Below are positions 1 through 7,127 of a stretch of DNA of 9,015 bases, piece after piece. Under the pieces are notes generated by a model. The model saw nothing but the letters and a program-made list of their open reading frames with translations, searched no databases and was not told where the DNA came from. The translations under genes and the position numbers were made by a program. Where the stretch lies: contig CAMDSS010000061.1 in assembly GCA_945907085.1 (NCBI GenBank), forward strand, positions 1-9,015, written 5' to 3'. The stretch is from Cyanobium sp. NIES-981. GTDB lineage: Bacteria > Cyanobacteriota > Cyanobacteriia > PCC-6307 > Cyanobiaceae. How positions within the stretch are numbered: position 1 is the first letter of the stretch; every line of letters starts with the position of its first letter.

Positions 1-473
1 CCGATCAATAAGAACTCTTCAGCTCTTGTTGGAGCGCCCCTGGTGATCGTTGCTAAAGCAGGAAAGAATAGCACCAGGCTGGAGAAGTTTGGTGCCATAA
101 GGCCCATGCCAATTGAAAATGCCCGGAGGTCGGAGTGCTTCGAGGCCGACTGACTTGATGTCTTGTCCTTCCGTGGACCTTTGAGCAACAGGTTGGTGCC
201 GAGGCCAAGCATCACTAACCCCATCAACAACCTTAAAAACACTGAAAACCAGTCGGTTCCATCGTGGTTATTCGTGGGAAAGGTGTGGCCAAGACTCAGG
301 CCGATCACTAGCCAGATCGCAACCGCCAGGGCATTACCCGCTGCATACATTGCGCCCCGCCTGACTCCTGCCGCTGGTTCAACAAGGCAATAGATCTCTC
401 CCATCAACACGACTGGGCTGGCCGCCGCTCCCAGGGCCAGGGGCAGTATCTCCAGGAGTAATGGTTCGCTCAA
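1..473 (-). CDS. Partial membrane protein, probable Sap/GAP (PF11139-like) family, N-terminal part
   Basis: I translated the minus strand by hand from a TTG at 473 and found 157 open codons that run off the left edge. The TTG is two codons downstream of an in-frame TAA and is the first usable start. The protein begins SEPLLLEILPLALGAAASPV after the initiator. It has a first hydrophobic segment at about residues 5-27, a second at about 39-56 (GNALAVAIWLVIG) and a third at about 76-95 (LRLLMGLVMLGLGTNLLL). A polar linker KGPRKDKTSSQSASKHSD follows, then a fourth segment around FSIGMGLMAPNFSSLVLFF. This layout (small-residue/Pro first helix, charged middle linker, Pro-Asn helix after it) resembles the Sap/GAP transporter-like family, related in fold to LysE exporters. 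Substrate is unknown. GC is about 54% by my count, lower than the genes to the right. The coding call is strong; the family assignment is from memory and moderate. Confidence 0.65.
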   Translation of the reverse strand, partial: MSEPLLLEILPLALGAAASPVVLMGEIYCLVEPAAGVRRGAMYAAGNALAVAIWLVIGLSLGHTFPTNNHDGTDWFSVFLRLLMGLVMLGLGTNLLLKGPRKDKTSSQSASKHSDLRAFSIGMGLMAPNFSSLVLFFPALATITRGAPTRAEEFLLI

Positions 474-484
474 AGATTTTTATC

Positions 485-513
485 TTTTAAGACTTGACCC
501 ATTCTCTCGTAAA
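485..513 (-). promoter_or_regulatory. Possible promoter of the Sap/GAP-like gene
   Basis: On the minus strand TTTACG (-35-like) is followed after 17 nt by TTAAAA (-10-like). The -10 ends only 11 nt before the TTG start at 473, so the transcript would have almost no leader, which fits the absence of a Shine-Dalgarno sequence there. Both boxes are weak matches. This is inference from spacing only. Confidence 0.2.
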
Positions 514-537
514 TGGGGATGGCCATCTGGGCCCAAG

Positions 538-547
538 CCCCCCCCCC
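538..547. repeat. Homopolymer tract of ten C (ten G on the minus strand)
   Basis: Ten consecutive C residues run from 538 to 547, the longest homopolymer I see in the window. The tract abuts and partly enters the 5' arm of the hairpin at 546-572. It lies 65 nt or more upstream of the TTG start of the minus-strand membrane protein gene. Runs this long are prone to slippage during replication and sequencing. Confidence 0.9.
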
Positions 548-572
548 AGCCACGAGTTGCTCTCGTGGCTGG
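546..572. other. Strong perfect hairpin, 11-bp stem
   Basis: CCAGCCACGAG and CTCGTGGCTGG are perfect inverted repeats around the loop TTGCT. The stem is stable and GC-rich. On the minus strand it lies downstream of tRNA-Thr and upstream of the membrane protein gene, where a terminator would be expected. It is followed by a G run rather than a U run, so it is not a canonical intrinsic terminator. A T-rich stretch (about 582-607, read on the minus strand) comes before the hairpin rather than after it. It could be a processing or termination structure or a small mobile palindrome; the function is not shown. Confidence 0.7.
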
Positions 573-639
573 CAAGCTCTCCCTTGGTAAAAGGAAAAGA
601 AATCCCCGCTTTTGACCGAGACCCTTGTCAGTGACTGAA

Positions 640-710
<71 letters not shown>

Positions 711-759
711 AGAGCTTCGAAACTAGCATTGAGTCTCCAGCTGCCTTTGGGCCCATTGA

Positions 760-1008
760 ATGGCTTCTAAGCCGGATTCCCTCGATCCCGAGCTCAAGGC
801 TCGGCTGCTGCTGGAGGCCCGAACCCCATGGCGTGGTTTGAGGCGGGGCCTTTGGTTTGCCCTGGTGGCATCTGCTGGTCTGGGGCTAGCCACCATGGCG
901 ATGCGTGCCTCCAGCGGGATTGATGTGCCCCTATCCGATTTGGGGATCCAGGTCGGTGCCCTCAGCCTCTTCGGCAGCCTCCTCTGGTTCGATCGCAACC
1001 GCAGTTGA
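760..1008 (+). CDS. DUF3493 (LPA1/Rep27-like) small membrane protein
   Basis: An 82-residue protein starts at ATG 760, immediately after an in-frame TGA at 757-759, so no longer start exists. The N-terminus LDPELKARLLLEARTPWRGL is the typical opening of DUF3493. Two hydrophobic stretches follow, at about residues 31-48 (LWFALVASAGLGLATMAM) and 60-77 (LGIQVGALSLFGSLLWF). As I recall, Pfam names this family after LPA1/Rep27, chloroplast membrane proteins needed for photosystem II assembly or D1 repair. Here only that two-helix module is present, without TPR repeats. A thylakoid role in PSII assembly is inference. The last 78 bp overlap the end of the convergent minus-strand gene. No clear ribosome binding site is visible. 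Confidence 0.85.
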   Translation: MASKPDSLDPELKARLLLEARTPWRGLRRGLWFALVASAGLGLATMAMRASSGIDVPLSDLGIQVGALSLFGSLLWFDRNRS

Positions 1009-1947
1009 CTCGAGCTGGGCGGCATCCAGGTGGGCGGATTCCAGGGGGGTGAACTCCACATCGGTGATCTCAGGGTCCCCAGATTGGAGCCCATCGGGGC
1101 AGTCGGGGGGATTTTCTGCGGGGGCTACGCCAACGTTCTGCTGTTGGTCCTCGGTGGGCGCTGCCGGCTCTTCAGCTTCAGGCTCTTCAGCTTCAAGTTC
1201 CTCAGAGGAACTGATCGCGATCACCTCAGCGACTAAGGCTGCTTCTCCGGGCTCTTCCCCCTGGGGTTCGAGGGGCATTTCCCCCTGGGCGTCCTCTGGT
1301 TTTTCCCACTGGGCTCTAGTGGGCCCTTCTGGCTGTTGGAGCAATTCTGGAGTTGCCGCCTGGGTCAGGGCTGGTAAGCGCAGCCAGGGAAGTCCAGGGC
1401 AGAGGGATTGACGGGGCGCAGCAGGTGGGCCACCGGCCCCTGGGGGCGGCAGTGTTGGTTGGTGATTGCGGGCCAGCAGCAGGGCCGCCTGCGCCACCTG
1501 TTGCCACTGCCACACCATCAGGGTCAGCAGGGGAGCGACGGCCACCAGGGCCGCCACCCGATTGGGCGTGGGCAGCAGGGCATAGGAGGTGGCCAGCACC
1601 GATGTGGTGTCGAGCCACCACAGCAGGGGCAGGAGGAAGGCCGTACCGCTGGCCAGCAAGAGTTTGAGGGGCAGCCCCATGGGCTGCTGGCTGAAGCCCA
1701 ATTGGTCTGGGGTGCGCAGGCGTACGGGGGTGCAAATCAGCAACAGCGAGAACGGATCCGGGGCCATCCGCCACAACAGCACCGATGGGCCTACGGCCCC
1801 AAACGCCCAGGTCAGCACCCGCTCAAGCCCCGGGAAGGGGCCCGGATCGCTGCCGGCTAACAGCAGAAGCACGAGCAAAAGCTCCAGCGGAATGGCCCCA
1901 AGGCCAATGAGCTGGAGCCATAGCAGGGGCTCGCTGCGGGCTGTCAC
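931..1947 (-). CDS. Low-complexity tail membrane protein (cyanobacterial, function unknown)
   Basis: A 338-residue protein starts at GTG 1947, only 8 nt after the infB stop, with no visible Shine-Dalgarno; this suggests translational coupling to infB. The first 160 residues are membrane-embedded: hydrophobic segments at about 8-31 (LWLQLIGLGAIPLELLLVL), 43-60, 93-112 and 130-158. A proline-rich stretch (about 163-195) follows, then a long acidic Glu/Pro/Ala tail from about 200 to the end, with runs such as EELEAEEPEAEEPAAP. I recall a cyanobacterial family with this architecture named 'low-complexity tail membrane protein'; its function is unknown. The last 25 codons and stop are antisense to the DUF3493 gene. 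Sense of coding is supported by the operon position, alternating hydrophobic segments and the acidic tail. No enzymatic motif is seen. Confidence 0.85.
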   Translation of the reverse strand: MTARSEPLLWLQLIGLGAIPLELLLVLLLLAGSDPGPFPGLERVLTWAFGAVGPSVLLWRMAPDPFSLLLICTPVRLRTPDQLGFSQQPMGLPLKLLLASGTAFLLPLLWWLDTTSVLATSYALLPTPNRVAALVAVAPLLTLMVWQWQQVAQAALLLARNHQPTLPPPGAGGPPAAPRQSLCPGLPWLRLPALTQAATPELLQQPEGPTRAQWEKPEDAQGEMPLEPQGEEPGEAALVAEVIAISSSEELEAEEPEAEEPAAPTEDQQQNVGVAPAENPPDCPDGLQSGDPEITDVEFTPLESAHLDAAQLESTAVAIEPEEAAEEAEGTDLDPQIG

Positions 1948-1955
1948 GGCGGCTG

Positions 1956-4900
1956 TTAGGTGCTCAGGGTGCGGCGCTGGGTGACCAGCTTGTAAGCCTC
2001 AACCCGATCCCCTTCCTGCCAGCTGTTGAAGCGATCGGTGCCGATGCCGCACTCGAAGCCGGTGGCCACTTCCTTGACGTCGTCCTTGTTGCGACGCAGG
2101 GAGTTGAGGTCGCCCTCGTACACCTTCTCCTTGCCGCGGAATACCCGCACCTTGCAGTTGCGTTGCAGCTTGCCATTGGTGACATAGCAACCGGCGACGG
2201 CGTTCTTGCCAATGGTGAAGACGGCACGCACCTCGGCCTGGCCAAGGCTTTCTTCCACCATTTCGGGTTCCAGCAGGCCTTCCATGGCCATTTGGATGTC
2301 CTCGAGCAGTTTGTAGATGACGTCGTAGTCGCGCACATCCACGCCCGTGGCATCGGAAGCCCGCTTGGCACCGGGGGCCATGGAGGTATTGAAACCAATG
2401 ATCACAGCACCAGATGCAGCCGCGAGGTCGACGTCCGTTTCGGTGATCTCGCCTGGGGCGGAGAGCAACACCCGCACCTGAACTTCGCCCTGGGGCAGCT
2501 GTTCGAGGGATCCGAGGATGGCTTCCACGGAACCCTGGACATCCGCCTTGAGGATGAGGTTGAGTTCCTTGAGATCGCCTTCGCTGGCCTGGCTGGACAT
2601 GGAGGCCAGGGAAACCCGGCGGGAGGCCATCTGTTGGGCCAGGCGGGTGGCTCGGGCTTCGTTGGCGCGATCGCCAACCACAGAGCGGGCTGTTTTTTCG
2701 TCGGGGTAAACCTCGAACTCGTCGCCGGCGGTGGGCACTTCGCTGAAGCCCAGGGCTTCAACGGCGAAGGAGGGCCCAGCTTCTTTAACCCGCTTGCCGG
2801 TGTCATCCACCATGGCTCGCACCTTGCCCAATACGGGGCCTGCCGCCAGCACATCTCCAGCGCGCAGGGTGCCGTTTTGCACCAGCAGGGTGGCGACGGG
2901 GCCCTTGGCTTTGTCGAGGTGGGCCTCGATCACGGTGCCCTTCGCCATTCGATCGGGGTTGGCCTTGAGGTCTTCCACCTCGGTGACCAGCAGGATCATC
3001 TCCAGCAACTTGTCGACGTTCTCGCCCTTAATGGCGCTCACGGGCACCATCACGGTGTTGCCACCCCAGTCTTCGGCCACCAGGTCGAGACCGGAGAGCT
3101 CCTGCTTCACCCGTTCCGGGGAGGCTCCTTCTTTGTCGATCTTGTTGATCGCCACCACGATGGGCACCTCAGCTGCTCGCGCATGGCTGATGGCTTCCAG
3201 GGTTTGGGGCCGCACGCCGTCGTCGGCCGCCACCACCAGCACGGCAACGTCGGTCACCTTGGTACCGCGGGCGCGCATGGCCGTGAAGGCTTCGTGGCCC
3301 GGCGTGTCCAGGAAGGTGATTTTGCGTAGTTCCCCAGCGTGGGGAACCTCCACTTGGTAGGCACCGATGTGCTGGGTGATCCCCCCGGCTTCGCCGGCGG
3401 TGACGCGGGTTTTACGGATCGAATCGAGCAGGCTGGTTTTGCCATGGTCGACGTGGCCCATCACGGTCACCACAGGTGGGCGACGGATTAGGTGGGCGAA
3501 GTCGCTTTCCTCGATCATCTCCACCGTCTTTTTGGCGGCTTCTTGAACGTCGTCTTCCAGCACCGGGACGCCGAATTCCTCAGCCACGGCTTCGATCGTG
3601 GAGAGGTCAAGGGTTTGGGTCACCGTGGCGATGACACCCTTGAAGAAGAGGCTCTTGATGATCTCGGAGCTCTCGACGCTGAGCTTGTCGGCGAGCTCCT
3701 GCACCGTGAGGTTGCCCTCCGGCACCACAAGCATTTCCGGCCGGACCTGCTTGGCTTCGCGGGAAGCGCGGAGCTCCATGGCGCGGCGGCGCTGGCGCTG
3801 GCGGGTGGTTTCCTTTTTGCGCTTGCGCATGGCCGCCATCGGTTTGGCGGCTGGGGCCCCGGGGGTGCGGGGCTTGGCAGGCCTGGCCAGGCTGGCCTGC
3901 AGCACCATGGCTTCCTGCTCACCGGCGTAGCCACCGGTTTCAGCTGTTAGCGCATCATCGTTTTCGCCAATGATGTGCACCTTGGTGCGCTGCTTTTGCG
4001 GGGTCCGGCTGCGCAGGGCCTCCAGCTTGGCGGTGTCGTCCCAATCGGGACGGCGGGGACGGCCTGCGGCTCCCGCAGCCGTGGGCGCACGGAATCCGGG
4101 GCGGCGGGGGGCGGCTGGTGGTGTGGCGGTAGGCCGCACCAGATCCGGCGCTCCTGTGCCGCCCCCGGGGGCAGCAGCTCCTGCTTCGGTGCGCTCACCG
4201 GCGCGCCTGGGTGGTGGGGCAATGGGGCGACCGGGTCCGGGTTTTTGCAGCTGCATGAGCTCCCCAGGAGCCATGGGCTTGCGCATGCCCGTGGGCATCC
4301 CAGGACGGCCAGGGGCGGCGGGACGGTTGCCACCGGCGCCAGCTGGACCAGCGCTATCGCGGCGAATGGGTTTGCCGACCAGTTCCAGGGGGCTGGGGGC
4401 GGGACGGCCCGGGACTGCTGGGCGGTTGCCACCGGCTTGGCCTGGGCGAATCGGGGCGGGCGTGCCGGAGCGTTGGGGTTGGGGCGGGCGCTGGCTCAAG
4501 GGGGCGCGGCCGGCCGGCGGTGCGGGACGGCTGCTGGTGCCCGCCGGTGCGCCGCTGACGGGACGGCCGACCAGTTGGGGCTTGCCAGGGGCTGGGCGGC
4601 TCGGCAGTTCGGGTTTACGGCTTGGAGCGGGAGCCGCTGAGGCAGGTCGGGCTGGCGGTTTCGATGCGATCACCACCGGCTTCGGCATCGGCGGCTTGCC
4701 AGCGATCACCGGGGGCTTGACTGCGGTAGCAGCGGGCTTGCCCAGGGGAGCCGCTGGCTTGGCGGCAGGAGCTGCTGGTTTGGGTGAGGGGGTGATCGGC
4801 CTTGCCGGCACTGCTGCCGCGGGCTGGCCAGCGATTGCAGGGGGCTTGGCTGGGGCCGCAGGCTTGGCCGGAGTTACAGGCTTCGCTACCACCACGGGGG

Positions 4901-5273
4901 GCTTGGCTGGGGCCGCAGGCTTGGCCGGAATGACAGGCTTCGCCACGACCACGGGGGGCTTGGGCGAACTTGGGGCGGCGGGGCGTGCCGGTGCGGCCGG
5001 TGTAAGTGGGGCGGCAGCAGGCGTGGCTTCTGCTTTCTTCACCGACAGGATTGCTTTGCTAGGTGCCGCGCCGGCGGTTGCTCCGGCGTTGGGTTGAGCT
5101 GAGCCGCCTTTTGAGATCAAGGATCGGATCTTCGCTGCTTCGTCGTCGCTGATCGAGCTGCTGTGGCTTTTCGCGGCAACACCAAGCTGGATGGCGGCAT
5201 CGAGCACGTCCTTGTTATCCAGGCCCATGTCCCTGGATAGCTCATAAATTCTGACTTTGCCGCTGCTGGTCAT
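1956..5273 (-). CDS. infB: Translation initiation factor IF-2
   Basis: IF-2 is a GTPase that brings initiator tRNA to the 30S subunit and promotes subunit joining. This copy has 1105 residues. An N-terminal IF2_N module (about 5-50, KVRIYELSRDMGLDNKDVLD) leads into a basic Pro/Ala/Gly-rich linker of roughly 370 residues with internal repeats. A second IF2_N-like module follows (about 515-575), then the G domain: G1 GHVDHGKT at 606-613, G3 DTPGH at 656-660 and G4 NKID at 710-713. The beta-barrel and C-terminal IF-2 domains run to the end. From G1 to the C-terminus is about 500 residues, as in E. coli; the extra length is in the linker, as in other cyanobacteria. ATG 5273 is preceded by GGAG at good spacing. 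It lies 83 bp after ylxR and 8 bp before the membrane protein gene. Confidence 0.99.
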   Translation of the reverse strand: MTSSGKVRIYELSRDMGLDNKDVLDAAIQLGVAAKSHSSSISDDEAAKIRSLISKGGSAQPNAGATAGAAPSKAILSVKKAEATPAAAPLTPAAPARPAAPSSPKPPVVVAKPVIPAKPAAPAKPPVVVAKPVTPAKPAAPAKPPAIAGQPAAAVPARPITPSPKPAAPAAKPAAPLGKPAATAVKPPVIAGKPPMPKPVVIASKPPARPASAAPAPSRKPELPSRPAPGKPQLVGRPVSGAPAGTSSRPAPPAGRAPLSQRPPQPQRSGTPAPIRPGQAGGNRPAVPGRPAPSPLELVGKPIRRDSAGPAGAGGNRPAAPGRPGMPTGMRKPMAPGELMQLQKPGPGRPIAPPPRRAGERTEAGAAAPGGGTGAPDLVRPTATPPAAPRRPGFRAPTAAGAAGRPRRPDWDDTAKLEALRSRTPQKQRTKVHIIGENDDALTAETGGYAGEQEAMVLQASLARPAKPRTPGAPAAKPMAAMRKRKKETTRQRQRRRAMELRASREAKQVRPEMLVVPEGNLTVQELADKLSVESSEIIKSLFFKGVIATVTQTLDLSTIEAVAEEFGVPVLEDDVQEAAKKTVEMIEESDFAHLIRRPPVVTVMGHVDHGKTSLLDSIRKTRVTAGEAGGITQHIGAYQVEVPHAGELRKITFLDTPGHEAFTAMRARGTKVTDVAVLVVAADDGVRPQTLEAISHARAAEVPIVVAINKIDKEGASPERVKQELSGLDLVAEDWGGNTVMVPVSAIKGENVDKLLEMILLVTEVEDLKANPDRMAKGTVIEAHLDKAKGPVATLLVQNGTLRAGDVLAAGPVLGKVRAMVDDTGKRVKEAGPSFAVEALGFSEVPTAGDEFEVYPDEKTARSVVGDRANEARATRLAQQMASRRVSLASMSSQASEGDLKELNLILKADVQGSVEAILGSLEQLPQGEVQVRVLLSAPGEITETDVDLAAASGAVIIGFNTSMAPGAKRASDATGVDVRDYDVIYKLLEDIQMAMEGLLEPEMVEESLGQAEVRAVFTIGKNAVAGCYVTNGKLQRNCKVRVFRGKEKVYEGDLNSLRRNKDDVKEVATGFECGIGTDRFNSWQEGDRVEAYKLVTQRRTLST
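2667..2674. repeat. HIP1 octamer GCGATCGC
   Basis: The palindrome GCGATCGC, abundant in many cyanobacterial genomes, occurs once inside infB. It is the only copy I noticed here. It fits a cyanobacterial host, but a single copy is weak evidence in GC-rich DNA. Confidence 0.5.
4841..4954 (-). repeat. Two tandem copies of a 57-bp repeat in the infB linker
   Basis: Copy one is 4841-4897 and copy two 4898-4954, differing at a handful of bases. The unit encodes 19 residues, KPPVVVAKPVIPAKPAAPA in one copy and the same with I to T in the other, so the repeat is in frame. Degenerate relatives (KPPAIAGQP, KPPVIAGKPP) lie further along the linker, which suggests it grew by in-frame duplication. Confidence 0.9.
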
Positions 5274-5279
5274 TAAGGT

Positions 5280-5283
5280 CTCC
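5280..5283 (-). promoter_or_regulatory. Ribosome binding site of infB (GGAG)
   Basis: GGAG on the minus strand lies 6 nt before ATG 5273. It is one of the few clear Shine-Dalgarno sequences in this window and fixes the infB start. Confidence 0.7.
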
Positions 5284-5356
5284 AGTGGTCGGGTCCCAAG
5301 GGCCGCCCGTTAAGGGGCCGAGGGGAACCAGGCCGCACGCGCTTGGCGGCCAGTTG

Positions 5357-5635
5357 TCATCTTGCCTCAGAGGCGGGATCAGCGCTGGTATTCAGTCGCT
5401 GTTCGAGAGTCTCGACGATCGTTTCAGCAACCTGGCAGCGCAGGGCCCGTTGCAGTCGTTTGCGTCGTTTCGCCTCCTCCAAACACACCTGATTGGGGCA
5501 GAGGTAGGCCGAACGGCCCATCCCCTGGTCCAACCCGATTCCCCCTTCGGCCAGTCTGATGATTCGCCAGAGCTGCTGACGGTTCAGCAACTCTCGGCAG
5601 CTCACACAGCGCCGAAGCACGGGTTTGGGTTTCAC
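5357..5635 (-). CDS. ylxR: YlxR/RnpM family RNA-binding protein (DUF448)
   Basis: A 92-residue basic protein. The DUF448 hallmarks are present: RRCVSCRE at residues 8-15, and GMGRSAYLCPN at 38-48 followed by a second cysteine (C51). The stretch EEAKRRKRLQRALR (53-66) is strongly basic. The family binds RNA; the Bacillus subtilis member has been renamed RnpM for modulating RNase P. Whether the cyanobacterial protein does the same is inference. The start is GTG 5635, whose GTGA overlaps the nusA TGA stop by 4 nt, so it is probably translated by re-initiation after nusA. Position between nusA and infB is conserved in many bacteria. No ylxQ (L7Ae-like) gene lies between it and infB: the 83 bp there are too short. 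Confidence 0.95.
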   Translation of the reverse strand: MKPKPVLRRCVSCRELLNRQQLWRIIRLAEGGIGLDQGMGRSAYLCPNQVCLEEAKRRKRLQRALRCQVAETIVETLEQRLNTSADPASEAR

Positions 5636-7077
5636 CGGGCCCCATCCGTGGCGCCGATTTCAGCTTCGCCTTCAGAAATGACGTCTTCAGGGGCGAGTTC
5701 TTCAGCTTCAGCGGAGACCTCTTCAGCTGAAACCTCTTCGGCGTAGTCCGCTTCGGCTTCGACCTCTTCCTCATACCCATCTTCGTCTTCGGGCAGCGGA
5801 TAGAGCTCCCGCAGCCGGGCATCTTCTTCGGCCCGGAGGGCCTGTTCCGCTTCAAGGCGGGATTCGGCTTCGGCCTGAAGGGCTTCTTCCTCCTGGCGCT
5901 GGGCGACCAACTCCGACACCACGGCGTCTTCGCTGACCTGGTCGTACTCGGTGGCGTTCTTGATGTCGATCTTCCAGCCGGTCAGGCGGGCCGCCAGGCG
6001 CACGTTTTGACCTTCCCGACCAATGGCCAGGCTGAGTTGGTCGGGCGGCACCAGCACGTGGGCGTGTTGGCCTTCGGGGTCAACGAGGCGAACCATTTCC
6101 ACCCGGGCTGGGCTGAGGGAGTTGGCGATGTACTGCCCAGGATCGGGAGACCAGCGGATCACATCAATCTTTTCGCCGCGCAGCTCATTCACCACCTGTT
6201 GGATGCGGGAGCCCCGGGCGCCGATGCAGGCACCGACGGGGTCCACTTCCCGCTCGACGCTGTCGACGGCCACCTTGGTGCGGGGGCCGACTGAGCGGCT
6301 GGGGGGATTGGCTTCTCTGGCCACGGCCACGATGCGGACGGAGCCTTCCTGGATTTCAGGGACCTCGTTTTCAAACAGGTAGACCACCAGGCCGGCGTTG
6401 GACCGGCTCACAAACAGCTGGGGACCGCGGCGGGCGATTTCGCTCACTTCCTTCAAGAACACCTTGAAGGTGGCGTTTGCCCGGTAGTTGTCGTTGGGGA
6501 GTTGGTCGCGGCGGGGAAGCTCCGCCTCCACTTCAGGCCGGCCCAAGCCCGAACTCACGGCCATGATCACGGACTGGCGCTCAAAGCGAATCACCCGGGA
6601 TGTCAGGACGGGATCTTCCAGGTCCGCAAATTCCTCTTGGATCATGCGGCGCTGTTGGTCGCGCAGCTTCTGGGCCAACACCTGCTTGGTGGTGGAGGCG
6701 GCCATGCGACCGAAGTCGTCTTTTTCTGGGGTGACATCAAGCACCACCGTGTCGCCGATCTGGGCGTCTTCGGCCACCTGCTGCACCTCAGCCAAGGCGA
6801 TTTGGTGGTCTTCGCTTTCGATCTCTTCAACGATGATTTTTGAAGCCAGGACCCGGTAGCCCTCCTCCTCGAGATCGAGGCCCACATCGAAGTTGGAGAA
6901 GTAGTCCTCCTCAAAGGGGTCTTCGCTGATGCCCAGGTACAGGGTGCGCCGGTAGCGCTCGTAGCCCTTGAGCAGGGCCTCGCGCAGGGCGGCCTCCACC
7001 ACGGCAGGCGGCAATTTCTTTTCTTCGCTGATGTCCTCGATCAGGTTGTTCAGACCGGGGAGAAGAACCAGAGCCAT
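5632..7077 (-). CDS. nusA: Transcription termination/antitermination factor NusA
   Basis: NusA binds RNA polymerase and nascent RNA to control pausing, termination and antitermination. The 481 residues contain the N-terminal polymerase-binding domain (about 1-130, beginning MALVLLPGLNNLIEDIS), a divergent S1 domain (about 150-215), KH1 (about 235-310, EVPEIQEG and DPVGACIGARGSRIQQV) and KH2 (about 340-372, AIGREGQNVRLAARLTGWKI). KH1 carries a short extra stretch ANPPSRSVGP between AVARE and RTKVAV. After KH2 comes a tail of about 100 residues dominated by Glu and Ala (from about 380). It includes a repeated AEEVS motif and replaces the acidic repeat domains of E. coli NusA. ATG 7077 lies 50 bp after rimP and has no obvious Shine-Dalgarno. 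Its stop overlaps ylxR by 4 nt. Confidence 0.98.
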   Translation of the reverse strand: MALVLLPGLNNLIEDISEEKKLPPAVVEAALREALLKGYERYRRTLYLGISEDPFEEDYFSNFDVGLDLEEEGYRVLASKIIVEEIESEDHQIALAEVQQVAEDAQIGDTVVLDVTPEKDDFGRMAASTTKQVLAQKLRDQQRRMIQEEFADLEDPVLTSRVIRFERQSVIMAVSSGLGRPEVEAELPRRDQLPNDNYRANATFKVFLKEVSEIARRGPQLFVSRSNAGLVVYLFENEVPEIQEGSVRIVAVAREANPPSRSVGPRTKVAVDSVEREVDPVGACIGARGSRIQQVVNELRGEKIDVIRWSPDPGQYIANSLSPARVEMVRLVDPEGQHAHVLVPPDQLSLAIGREGQNVRLAARLTGWKIDIKNATEYDQVSEDAVVSELVAQRQEEEALQAEAESRLEAEQALRAEEDARLRELYPLPEDEDGYEEEVEAEADYAEEVSAEEVSAEAEELAPEDVISEGEAEIGATDGAR

Positions 7078-7127
7078 GGATCAGGGGAGGGAAATGGTCA
7101 GGAGGCGAGACAGGTTTGAAAAGCTGG

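Noticed and set aside
905..1411. A Ser/Gly-rich plus-strand frame of 168 codons opposite the acidic tail gene.
   Set aside because: It is the reverse complement of the Glu/Pro/Ala tail, and its start lies within DUF3493 in another frame; no recognisable features.
2163..3329. A 388-codon open frame on the plus strand inside infB.
   Set aside because: It is antisense to the conserved GTPase and C-terminal domains of IF-2; the His/Gly-rich translation is the mirror of IF-2 codon use and resembles no protein.
4650..5000. Regularly repeated short units that could suggest a CRISPR-like array.
   Set aside because: The repeats are in-frame tandem codons of the IF-2 linker, with no unique spacers between them.
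3970..5097. A 375-codon open frame on the plus strand, rich in Gly, Ala and Leu, which looks superficially like a membrane or PE/PGRS-type protein.
   Set aside because: It is the antisense image of the Pro/Ala/Lys linker of IF-2; long spurious frames are expected in such GC-rich repeats.
5285..5746. A plus-strand frame of 153 codons opposite ylxR and the nusA tail.
   Set aside because: Both minus-strand genes are well supported, and the Ser/Ala-rich end mirrors the acidic NusA tail.
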